DNA from: JBGOUV01 sp041477815 | GTDB taxonomy: Bacteria; Acidobacteriota; Terriglobia; Bryobacterales; JACQDG01 | Reading direction: 5' to 3' | DNA: 7,725 nt | Assembly (NCBI GenBank): GCA_041477815.1 | Contig: JBGOUV010000336.1 | Span: 1 to 7,725, forward strand | Part shown: positions 1 through 5,948 of the stretch, one piece after another | Layout: every line of letters begins with the position of its first letter | Numbering within the stretch: position 1 is the stretch's first letter | Program-made: the position numbers and the translations under genes | The notes under the pieces: model-generated | Seen by the model: the letters and a program-made list of their open reading frames with translations, nothing else | The model's database searches: none | Told to the model about the DNA's origin: nothing

Positions 1-1158
1 ATGTTTCCGATCACCAACGAAAGCGGCAAGCTGATCGCCTTCGCCGGCCGCGCCCTGGATTCCGAGCAGCCGGCGAAGTACTTGAATTCCCCCGAATCGC
101 CGATCTATACGAAGAGCCACGTGCTGTACAACCTCCATCGGGCCCGGCCGGAGATTCGCAAGCGCGACCGCGTGGTGCTGGTGGAGGGGTACATGGACGT
201 GATCGGCGTGTGGCGGGCGGGGGTCAAGGAGGTGGTAGCCAGTTGCGGAACGGCCCTGACCTCGGAGCAGGTGCGGATGTTGGGGCGGCACACGCGTCTG
301 GTGGCGGTGAACTTCGATCCCGACGCCGCCGGGCGCGCGGCGGCGGAGCGCTCCATCCTGCTGCTGCTCGACGAGGGCCTGCATGCGCGCGTGGTGAGCC
401 TGCCGGAGGGTCAGGATCCCGACGAGTTCTGTCAGAAGCACGGGGCGGCGGCGTACGAGGCCGTGGTCGAGCAGGCGCCCAATTACTATTTCTGGCTGGC
501 CGACCGCGCCAGGCAGCAGTACGACACGCGCACGGCGGAGGGCCGCGTGGCCGCCTTCCAGGCGGTGCTGCCGGCCATCAACCGGGTGAGCAACAAGATC
601 GAGCGGGTGGCCCTGGTCAACGACCTGGCCGACCGGCTGGGCGTGGCTCCCGGCCTGGTGCTCGAGAATTTTCGGCGGGCCGCCGCCGAGCGGCGCGATC
701 CGGGACCGGTGGCCCTGGCCGGTCCGCCGTTGAAACCGGTCGAACGCGTGCTGTTGCGGCTGCTGCTCGAAAGCGAAGAGGCCCGCCGGGAGCTGCTCGG
801 GACTCTCGAACGCAGCGAGGCGCTGGCCGACCTGGCGGCGGCGGGCATTTTCCGCGCCGTGGCGGCCATGTCCGCGGCGGGCGAGCGCTTCGATATGAGC
901 GCGCTCGAGGCGCGCCTCTCCGAAGCCGACCGCAAGCTGCTCGCCGCCGTGGCCTTCGAGGCGACGGCCTCGCCCACGCTCGACGACGGACGCCGCGCGC
1001 TGGAGGCGCTGGACGAGTCCACCTGGCAGGTGCGGCAGAAGGCTCTGCATAAGCAGATCCAGGAGGCGCAGAAGGCCGGCAACGTAGAGGAGGCGCTCCG
1101 CCTGCTCCAGCTCAAGCAGCAAATGGAAACGCGCCGCGGGTCTCAGGTGTCTCACTGA
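1..1158 (+). CDS. dnaG: DNA primase DnaG, 5'-truncated by the window edge
   Basis: Primase makes the short RNA primers that start Okazaki fragments and works with the replicative helicase. The visible 385 residues begin inside the RNA-polymerase core: the MFPI segment followed by FAGRAL and KYLNSPE is typical of DnaG just before TOPRIM. The TOPRIM landmarks are present: EGYMD at residues 62-66 (E. coli E265 to D269), DPD at 106-108 (D309/D311) and the QDPDEF block with D139 and D141 (D345/D347). K38 lies in the conserved YTKSxxLYNL segment. Residues from about 240 to the end are the variable helicase-binding C-terminal domain. By comparison with E. coli DnaG (581 aa) about 200 N-terminal residues are missing, including the CHC2 zinc finger, so the ATG at base 1 is internal and not the true start. 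The gene looks intact within the window. rpoD follows 135 bp downstream, the usual neighbour. Confidence 0.96.
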   Translation: MFPITNESGKLIAFAGRALDSEQPAKYLNSPESPIYTKSHVLYNLHRARPEIRKRDRVVLVEGYMDVIGVWRAGVKEVVASCGTALTSEQVRMLGRHTRLVAVNFDPDAAGRAAAERSILLLLDEGLHARVVSLPEGQDPDEFCQKHGAAAYEAVVEQAPNYYFWLADRARQQYDTRTAEGRVAAFQAVLPAINRVSNKIERVALVNDLADRLGVAPGLVLENFRRAAAERRDPGPVALAGPPLKPVERVLLRLLLESEEARRELLGTLERSEALADLAAAGIFRAVAAMSAAGERFDMSALEARLSEADRKLLAAVAFEATASPTLDDGRRALEALDESTWQVRQKALHKQIQEAQKAGNVEEALRLLQLKQQMETRRGSQVSH

Positions 1159-1190
1159 GATCCGGCGAGCGAGCCGCTCAATTTCCTTAT

Positions 1191-1216
1191 GATAATGATC
1201 GCAGGGTCTCATTATC
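1191..1216. promoter_or_regulatory. Perfect 8-bp inverted repeat upstream of the rpoD promoter
   Basis: GATAATGA (1191-1198) and TCATTATC (1209-1216) are exact reverse complements separated by 10 nt. The arms are AT-rich in a GC-rich region, and the dyad ends 12 bp before the candidate -35 box. It could be an operator for a dimeric regulator of rpoD or a stem-loop in the dnaG 3' transcript. There is no T-tract after it, so it is not a standard intrinsic terminator. The dyad is seen directly; its role is inferred. Confidence 0.4.
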
Positions 1217-1228
1217 GGCCGGGAGCGC

Positions 1229-1260
1229 TTGACAGAGGTCCGTGCAATCTGGTGTAGAAT
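1229..1260 (+). promoter_or_regulatory. Candidate sigma-70 promoter of rpoD
   Basis: A perfect -35 box TTGACA (1229-1234) is followed by TAGAAT (1255-1260), five of six matches to TATAAT. The spacer is 20 bp, longer than the usual 16-18. The alternative hexamer TGTAGA at 1253-1258 gives an 18-bp spacer and a TGG extended element but is a poorer -10. Transcription would start near 1266-1268, leaving a leader of about 27 nt before GTG 1294 or about 66 nt before ATG 1333. A promoter here would let the sigma factor be made independently of dnaG. Confidence 0.55.
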
Positions 1261-1291
1261 GGGTGGTCGATTGTTGAGGCGGAAACAGGGG

Positions 1292-1333
1292 ATGTGGCGT
1301 TTGAGAACAGCTGCGGCCAAGCGAGTCACCTAA
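1292..1333 (+). CDS. Possible 13-codon leader peptide ending in TAATG at the alternative rpoD start
   Basis: An ATG at 1292 opens a 13-codon frame (MWRLRTAAAKRVT) whose TAA stop (1331-1333) overlaps by one base an in-frame rpoD ATG at 1333. TAATG overlaps are common where translation of one frame is coupled to the next. The purine-rich stretch GAGGCGGA (1276-1283) lies 8 nt before this ATG and 10 nt before the competing GTG at 1294, so it could serve either. If rpoD really starts at GTG 1294, this frame is a chance shadow of the rpoD N-terminus. The peptide has no recognisable family. Confidence 0.25.
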   Translation: MWRLRTAAAKRVT

Positions 1334-2982
1334 TGCCTCGGGGCAAAGATAAAACCTACCTGCTGTACGACGAAGCCGGCGACGAGCTGCCCGAGAGCCT
1401 GAGCGGACCCGACGACGTCGATTCCGTGCTGGCCAGTCTGGACTCGACCGGCCTGGAAGGATTGGAAGAGGCCCCGCTCGACGACAAGATCGAGTTCGAC
1501 CGTAAGGCCGAGGAGTATACCGAAGACCTGGGGGAGCTGGAACTAGCCGCGGCCGCCCCCGAAAAGACCAACGACCCGGTGCGGATGTACCTGCGGGAGA
1601 TGGGATCGGTGCCGCTGCTGACCCGTGCCGGGGAGGTGGAGATCGCGCGCCGCATCGAGCGGGGCCAGAACAGTGTACTTAAGGCGCTGGCGCGGTGTTC
1701 GGTAGTGGTGCAGGCGGTGCTCGACCTGGCCGAGTCGCTGCGCCAGGGCGAGCGGCCCATCCGGGAAGTGGTGGTGGTGGGGGAAGAGGAAGCCGCCGAG
1801 GAAGTGGTCGACGATAAGCTGGAAAAACTTCTGGCGGCGGTGGAGCAGCTCTCCCGGCTGCAGAAGAAGTGCCAGGAGCTGCGGCAGAAGTTCCTGGCCA
1901 TCCCGCGCAACAAGAAGCCCAAGGAGGCCCGGCGACTGAGGTACCGCCTGGCCCGCACGCGAATCCAGATATCCCGTCTGATCCGGGGGATTCCGTTCAC
2001 CCCGGCGCAGCGCGATGCCTTCGTAGTCCGAATCGGCGACACGGTCGAGGAGTTGCGGCAGGTGGAGAAAGAGATCGTGCGCTGCCAGCGCCGGGCCGAG
2101 CACAACGCGGCCGGCGAGGCCAAGGACACCCGCAAGGAGATGCGGCAGTTCCAGCAGCGGGCCTTCCAGATCGAGGAGCGCGCCGAGGCCTCCTCGTCGG
2201 AGCTGCGCCGCAGCCTGCAGATCATTCGCAGAGGGCAGGTGGAGGCCGACCTGGCCAAGCGCGAGCTGGTGGAAGCCAACCTGCGCCTGGTCGTCTCCAT
2301 CGCCAAGAAGTACACCAATCGCGGCCTGCAGTTCCTGGACCTGATCCAGGAAGGCAACATCGGCTTGATGAAGGCGGTGGACAAGTTCGAGTACCGCCGC
2401 GGCTACAAGTTCTCGACCTACGCCACCTGGTGGATCCGCCAGGCCATCACCCGGGCCATCGCCGACCAGGCCCGCACCATCCGTATCCCGGTGCACATGA
2501 TTGAGACCATCAACAAGCTGATCCGCACCTCGCGGCAGCTTGTCCAGGAGCTGGGCCGCGAGCCCACCACCGACGAGATCGCCAAGAAGATGGATATCCC
2601 GGTGCAGAAAGTGCGGAAGGTCCTCAAGATCGCCCAGGAGCCGGTGTCGCTGGAAATGCCTATCGGTGAGGAGGAGGAGTCGCACTTAGGCGACTTCATC
2701 GAGGATCAGGCGGTGGTCTCGCCGGCCGAAGCCGTCATCAACCTGAATCTGCGCGACCAGACGGCGCAGGTGCTCAAGAGCCTCACCCCGCGCGAGGAGA
2801 AGGTCATTAAGATGCGCTTCGGCCTGGACGATGGCAACGAGCACACGCTCGAAGAACTGGGCCAGCGCTTCGCCGTCACCCGCGAGCGCATCCGCCAAAT
2901 CGAAGCCAAGGCCCTCCGCAAGCTCCGCCACCCCAGCCGCAGCCGCCATCTGCGGGCCTTCGTCGATACCAGCGGTTTCTGA
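1294..2982 (+). CDS. rpoD: Primary (housekeeping) RNA polymerase sigma factor, sigma-70/RpoD
   Basis: This subunit binds core RNA polymerase and recognises the -35 and -10 boxes of housekeeping promoters. It has 562 residues. Residues about 16-65 match region 1.1 of E. coli RpoD (RGK...YLLYDE...LPE), found only in primary sigmas. DPVRMYLREMG at 94 opens region 1.2. A charged non-conserved spacer fills roughly 130-320. Region 2 spans about 322-402 and is nearly identical to E. coli (EANLRLVVSIAKKYTNRG, STYATWWIRQAI, IRIPVHM). Region 3 ends with the GEEEESHLGDFIED finger near 458. Region 4 starts at LTPRE (497) and carries the -35 helix-turn-helix VTRERIRQIEAKALRKLRHP from 528. The start is uncertain. 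GTG 1294 has a purine-rich stretch 10 nt upstream; ATG 1333 (residue 14) has no Shine-Dalgarno sequence but overlaps the stop of a short leader frame. Both keep region 1.1. It has its own candidate promoter. Confidence 0.97.
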   Translation: MAFENSCGQASHLMPRGKDKTYLLYDEAGDELPESLSGPDDVDSVLASLDSTGLEGLEEAPLDDKIEFDRKAEEYTEDLGELELAAAAPEKTNDPVRMYLREMGSVPLLTRAGEVEIARRIERGQNSVLKALARCSVVVQAVLDLAESLRQGERPIREVVVVGEEEAAEEVVDDKLEKLLAAVEQLSRLQKKCQELRQKFLAIPRNKKPKEARRLRYRLARTRIQISRLIRGIPFTPAQRDAFVVRIGDTVEELRQVEKEIVRCQRRAEHNAAGEAKDTRKEMRQFQQRAFQIEERAEASSSELRRSLQIIRRGQVEADLAKRELVEANLRLVVSIAKKYTNRGLQFLDLIQEGNIGLMKAVDKFEYRRGYKFSTYATWWIRQAITRAIADQARTIRIPVHMIETINKLIRTSRQLVQELGREPTTDEIAKKMDIPVQKVRKVLKIAQEPVSLEMPIGEEEESHLGDFIEDQAVVSPAEAVINLNLRDQTAQVLKSLTPREEKVIKMRFGLDDGNEHTLEELGQRFAVTRERIRQIEAKALRKLRHPSRSRHLRAFVDTSGF

Positions 2983-3009
2983 ACCGTTGTGGACTACAGG
3001 AAATCATCA

Positions 3010-3085
3010 CCCTAGGGAGTACTGCCCATACCCTAGGGCGCCAATGACGAGTCGGGCGATCTCAGGCTGTCGCAAGTACCTAGGG
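3010..3085. repeat. Three CCTAGGG palindromic repeats downstream of rpoD
   Basis: CCCTAGGG occurs at 3010-3017 and 3031-3038, and CCTAGGG at 3079-3085, spaced 21 and 48 bp start to start. Each contains the self-complementary CCTAGG. Because the units are palindromes, the first two can pair over 8 bp around a 13-nt loop, which would make a GC-rich hairpin 28 nt past the rpoD stop. No T-run follows on the plus strand; on the minus strand the short ATTT run is weak. The position between convergent units suggests a transcript-end hairpin or a protein-binding array, but neither is proven. The third copy contains the stop codon of the small minus-strand frame. Confidence 0.45.
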
Positions 3086-3220
3086 ACCGGTTCGAGAGCC
3101 GCCGTTGGCGTTGGGAAAGGATCGGTTGGGGCACCCGCTCCCTCGGGGAGTCCTGTGGAGCCGCCAAGTCAGGAAAAGCATAAGCATCACGCCGCGGCTC
3201 AGCAGTTGTTTCCTGGTCAT
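3080..3220 (-). CDS. Small ORF (46 aa) at the end of the PIG-L operon, unknown function
   Basis: The ATG at 3220-3218 overlaps the stop of the upstream deacetylase-like gene A as ATGA, the same junction seen between the other genes of this operon. It is preceded by GGGGGAGGT (3235-3227), the best Shine-Dalgarno sequence in the window, 6 nt from the start. The frame runs 46 codons to TAG at 3082-3080. The N-terminus has MTRKQLLSRG followed by a short hydrophobic run, VMLMLFLTW (residues 11-19), and the rest is rich in Arg, Gly and Pro with one Cys (30). The opening loosely resembles an export signal, but lacks a true twin-Arg motif. No family is recognised. It may be a real small protein, or the intact front end of a decayed exported gene. 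The start signals are strong; the protein itself shows no conserved feature. Confidence 0.45.
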   Translation of the reverse strand: MTRKQLLSRGVMLMLFLTWRLHRTPRGSGCPNRSFPNANGGSRTGP

Positions 3221-4116
3221 CTCCGGACCTCCCCCTGCAAATACTTCGAAGGAATCCGGAAGTGCTCGCCCGCGTACTGGAATTCTTCCGCCAGCGTGTA
3301 GCTGGTCTTTTCGGCGGCGATCTGCGCCAGTTTGCGGACATTGATCTCGACGAGCTTTTGGATGGCGGCCTCGTCGGGTTTGTCGAGCAGCGGCAGGCGC
3401 CGGCCGGTGGATTCGAGGCGCTGCTTGACGCGCAGGGCCATGCTTTGATTGATCGTTTTCAGCGCCTGGGCGGCCCGCAGCTTCTTGTCGAACGCTGCGG
3501 AAATATCGACGACCTTCGGCTGGGGCGCGAAAGTGGCAGTGGATTCAGCCTCGCGACGACGCGGGTCGAAGGGCTGAGCGTAGTAGTAGAGCTCCCCCAC
3601 CTGGTGCGTGGCCAGGCCCGCCACGGCGAACGCCGGCTGAAAATTCTCCAGGGCGGCGGCGCGCTGCGCCTCTTCGGCGGCCTGCCCGGCGTAGAAGCGG
3701 TCGAGTACTTCCACGTAGTGGGCGTAGGGGTTGGGAAGGAACATCACGTCGGGCTTGTACAACCGCACATAGAACATCAGGCGATCGCGCAGCTCCGTCG
3801 GGGAGACGCCTCCCAGTTCGCCGGCGCGGTATCCCAGCGAAACCACTTCTTTGATACCTAGAATGTGGGCCGCCTGGCGGCTCTCTTCGCTGGTGCGGCG
3901 GGCGGCTTCCTCGACCGGCAGATCCCAGGAATCTTTCTCGTCATTGGTCACCCGAACCAGGTAGGCGGTGTCGCCGCCGGCGACCAGACCGGCCACCGCT
4001 CCTCCCGCCGCCAGGAGGTAGTCGCCGGCATCCGCCGTCACCACCAGGATCACCTTCCCCGCGCCCGCCAGAGGGGTGGCGCCGAGGGTCACCGCCAACA
4101 GCCATCGCAGCTTCAT
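3217..4116 (-). CDS. Secreted PIG-L/LmbE-like protein with altered active site (gene A, type II)
   Basis: PIG-L/LmbE proteins are Rossmann-like, zinc-dependent N-deacetylases acting on acetylated amino sugars and related amides. This 299-residue protein keeps the layout: first strand VILVV (22-26), AAGG at 36-39, NDEKD at 58-62, the helix and strand up to KPDVMFLP (121-128), then HY at 133-134. The canonical PHPDDE is replaced by ADAGDY (28-33), so the zinc His is Asp29 and the catalytic Asp is Gly31, while the second Asp (32) remains. The downstream zinc His of HPDHR is Arg140 next to a retained Asp139. Normal zinc hydrolysis therefore looks unlikely. MKLRWLLAVTLG with A17-G18-A19 gives a Sec-type signal peptide cut near residue 19. 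GGGGTGA lies 4 nt before the start, and the start overlaps the stop of gene B (ATGA). It groups by motif with genes D and E, not with its operon neighbours B and C. Confidence 0.85.
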   Translation of the reverse strand: MKLRWLLAVTLGATPLAGAGKVILVVTADAGDYLLAAGGAVAGLVAGGDTAYLVRVTNDEKDSWDLPVEEAARRTSEESRQAAHILGIKEVVSLGYRAGELGGVSPTELRDRLMFYVRLYKPDVMFLPNPYAHYVEVLDRFYAGQAAEEAQRAAALENFQPAFAVAGLATHQVGELYYYAQPFDPRRREAESTATFAPQPKVVDISAAFDKKLRAAQALKTINQSMALRVKQRLESTGRRLPLLDKPDEAAIQKLVEINVRKLAQIAAEKTSYTLAEEFQYAGEHFRIPSKYLQGEVRR

Positions 4117-5030
4117 TTCTTCACCCCGTTCGCGGCGATGTAATCTTTCAGGCCCGGCAGGTAATCGAATTCATCGACAAACCAATAGACCTCCGCGTAC
4201 CGGACGCCGTTCTCACTCCCTCTCTTTCTGGAGATCCAGTCCATGTGCATCTCTTCAAACAGGACCGCGGCGTCCACGTCGCTCAGTCCTTCCGCTTCCG
4301 GGATGACCAGCTTTTGGTCGGCCAGACGCTTGCGCACGGACTGCGCCATGGCCGGCTTGGCGTAAACGTTCCGGTGCGTGGAGTAAGCCTTCTTCTTGCG
4401 CTCGACCTGGGCTGCGTTCAGCTCCATGGCCACGTTGGCTTCGTGGCCGCGACCGTAATCGGTGCGCGCCTTGAAGAAGAGGTAAGGCACGCGGTGCGGC
4501 TTCAGTCCCAGCGCGAGGTGCTCGGGATGCACGGAAGCCAGACCTGCCATCCAATAGGCCTCGCCCAGCGCCCGGGCAACTTTGCGGTGATCCGGATTGC
4601 GGTCGTAGTGGCCCCAGGGATCGTGTCCCAGAAGCGCATCGGGGCGATACTTACGGATCAGCAGGATGATCTGGGCGCGCAGCTCCTGGAGTGGAATGGC
4701 GTCCATGTAGTCGTTGCGCCAGTTGAGGCTGATGACGTCCTGCATGCCGAGAATCTTGGTGGCGGCGAGCGACTCCCGCAGATTGACCATGTCGTTATGC
4801 GGGTAGCCGTGGTTGCCATCCTTCTCGTCATTGGAGGCCCGTACGTACCAGGCCTGGTAACCCTCATCGACGAAGCGGGCGATCAGGCCGCCCATACCGT
4901 AGTCGGTGGTGTGGTCGTCGTGGTGGGGTTCGACTACCAGCAGTACTTTTCCGGGAGGGATCTTGCCGAGAGGCAACGGAGCGGCGGCGAGGCCGAGGGT
5001 GAGACCAAGACCGGCAAGGATTCTTCTCAT
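4113..5030 (-). CDS. Secreted PIG-L/LmbE-family deacetylase (gene B, type I)
   Basis: Likely a metal-dependent N-deacetylase of 305 residues acting outside the cytoplasm; the substrate is unknown. The first motif reads EPHHDDH (34-40), with zinc His36, catalytic Asp38 and zinc Asp39 of the PHPDDE pattern present, but His at 37 and 40 where Pro and Glu are usual. NDEKD is at 67-71, a WRNDYMD segment at 104-110, and the second motif HDPWGHYDRNPDHRK at 136-150 supplies Asp147 and the third zinc ligand His148. MRRILAGLGLTLGLAAAP is a clear signal peptide. The frame stays open upstream, but the ATG at 5030 is chosen because it begins this signal peptide and overlaps the gene C stop as ATGA; AGGGA lies 11 nt before it. 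Gene C is its close paralogue through most of the length, including LKPHRVPYLFFKART versus LLPHRVPYLYFKART. Two residues are inserted between the first motif and the MGG turn relative to type II. Confidence 0.88.
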   Translation of the reverse strand: MRRILAGLGLTLGLAAAPLPLGKIPPGKVLLVVEPHHDDHTTDYGMGGLIARFVDEGYQAWYVRASNDEKDGNHGYPHNDMVNLRESLAATKILGMQDVISLNWRNDYMDAIPLQELRAQIILLIRKYRPDALLGHDPWGHYDRNPDHRKVARALGEAYWMAGLASVHPEHLALGLKPHRVPYLFFKARTDYGRGHEANVAMELNAAQVERKKKAYSTHRNVYAKPAMAQSVRKRLADQKLVIPEAEGLSDVDAAVLFEEMHMDWISRKRGSENGVRYAEVYWFVDEFDYLPGLKDYIAANGVKK

Positions 5031-5908
5031 GGCTGGAGATTCCCTACAATATAAGCTCGGAGACCCGGCACGTCGCGCCACTCGTCCAGGTAGTAGAAGG
5101 GCTCGGCGTATTTCACGCCCGCCTGTTTTCCCAACTCCGCGGCGGCGTGCTCCACCGACCACAGATGCAAACGCCGGGCCGCCTCCTCGTCTTCCAAGCC
5201 CTCCAGTTCCGGAATGGTCAGACCTTGCGCGTCCAGCCGCTGGCGGATGGACCGGGCCACCGGAGCATCGGGCCGGACGTTCTTATGCGTCCAGAAGGCA
5301 GCGGCCTTGCGCCGCATCTGCTCGTCGTTCAGCTCGATGGCGATGTTGGGCTGGTGTCCGCTGCCGTACTCGGTGCGGGCCTTGAAGTAGAGATACGGAA
5401 CGCGGTGCGGCAGGAGGCCGGCCCGCAGATGCTCCGGGTAGGCCGTCCTATAGGCGGCCAAGTAGACGGCGTCGGCCACGGCGCGGCTTACTTTTCTATG
5501 GTCGGGGTTCCGGTCGTAATGAGCCCAGGGATCGTGGCCCATCACTACGTCGGGCTTGTACCGCCGGATCAGCAGGACGAGCTGGGCGCGGAGCTCCTGG
5601 AGAGGAATAGAGTCCATGTGGTCGTTGCGCCAATGCAGGCTGATCACCTCCCCGATGCCGAGTTCGCGTGTGCCCGCCACGGTCTCCTGGTAGTTGATCA
5701 TCGAATTGGCGGCCCACTGGCGGCCGCGGCCGTCCTTCTCGTCGTTGGACACCCGCACGTAGTAGCCGGTGTATCCGGCGGCGGTCATTCGGGCGATCAA
5801 GCCGGCGTGGCCGTTGTGATCGTCGTGATGGGGATAAATCGCCATCAGGACCTTGCCCGGCGGAATCTCGCCGAGCGCCAGCGAAGCGAGCAGGAGCCAC
5901 GTCCCCAT
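5027..5908 (-). CDS. Secreted PIG-L/LmbE-family deacetylase (gene C, type I), first gene of the minus operon
   Basis: A 293-residue paralogue of gene B with the same apparently complete zinc site: YPHHDDH (25-31; His27, Asp29, Asp30) and HDPWAHYDRNPDHRK (125-139; Asp136, His137). NDEKD (55-59) and WRNDHMD (93-99) are shared with B. The turn after the first motif is shorter than in B. A deacetylase role is inferred from the family; the substrate is unknown. The start is uncertain. ATG 5908 gives MGTWLLLASLALG, a short signal-like segment without a basic N-terminus and with no good Shine-Dalgarno sequence. ATG 5950, in frame and 14 codons earlier, has GAGGA 5 nt before it but would share the CATG tetranucleotide with the divergent gene D start. 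I prefer 5908 because it places the hydrophobic stretch at the N-terminus. The stop overlaps the gene B start (ATGA). Confidence 0.86.
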   Translation of the reverse strand: MGTWLLLASLALGEIPPGKVLMAIYPHHDDHNGHAGLIARMTAAGYTGYYVRVSNDEKDGRGRQWAANSMINYQETVAGTRELGIGEVISLHWRNDHMDSIPLQELRAQLVLLIRRYKPDVVMGHDPWAHYDRNPDHRKVSRAVADAVYLAAYRTAYPEHLRAGLLPHRVPYLYFKARTEYGSGHQPNIAIELNDEQMRRKAAAFWTHKNVRPDAPVARSIRQRLDAQGLTIPELEGLEDEEAARRLHLWSVEHAAAELGKQAGVKYAEPFYYLDEWRDVPGLRAYIVGNLQP

Positions 5909-5948
5909 GGTTGAATCTGCTATTGTATTCCTTCCGAAGAACGCCGGC
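5909..5948. promoter_or_regulatory. 40-bp divergent spacer with possible shared promoter elements
   Basis: This is the only gap between the two PIG-L transcription units. On the minus strand TACAAT (5927-5922, five of six matches to TATAAT) could be a -10 for gene C, giving a very short leader to ATG 5908. On the plus strand TGC plus TATTGT (5918-5926) is an extended -10 candidate for gene D. The two overlap, so the units would compete or be co-regulated. No convincing -35 box is seen on either strand at normal spacing, and the -35 sites would have to lie inside the genes. GAAGAA (5936-5941) is a modest ribosome-binding site 7 nt before gene D. Confidence 0.3.

Noticed and set aside
1141..1160. 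TCTCAG and CTGAGA inverted repeat over the dnaG stop codon
   Set aside because: Only 6 bp with an 8-nt loop and no T-tract; too weak to call a terminator.
1188..1196. TATGATAAT as a -10 box for rpoD
   Set aside because: No -35-like sequence at 16-18 bp upstream; TTGACA/TAGAAT further down is better placed. The AT-rich stretch is explained by the dyad arm.
3084..3105. GGTTCGA sequence resembling a tRNA T-loop
   Set aside because: No matching acceptor, D or anticodon stems could be folded around it.
3138..3150. CTCCC-TCG-GGGAG hairpin downstream of gene A
   Set aside because: Five-bp stem with a 3-nt loop and no T-run on either strand, and it lies inside the small minus-strand frame.
5031..5162. 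Longer gene B starting near 5162
   Set aside because: The extension lies in gene C coding sequence, is Arg/Gly-rich without family features, and would bury the signal peptide that starts at 5030.
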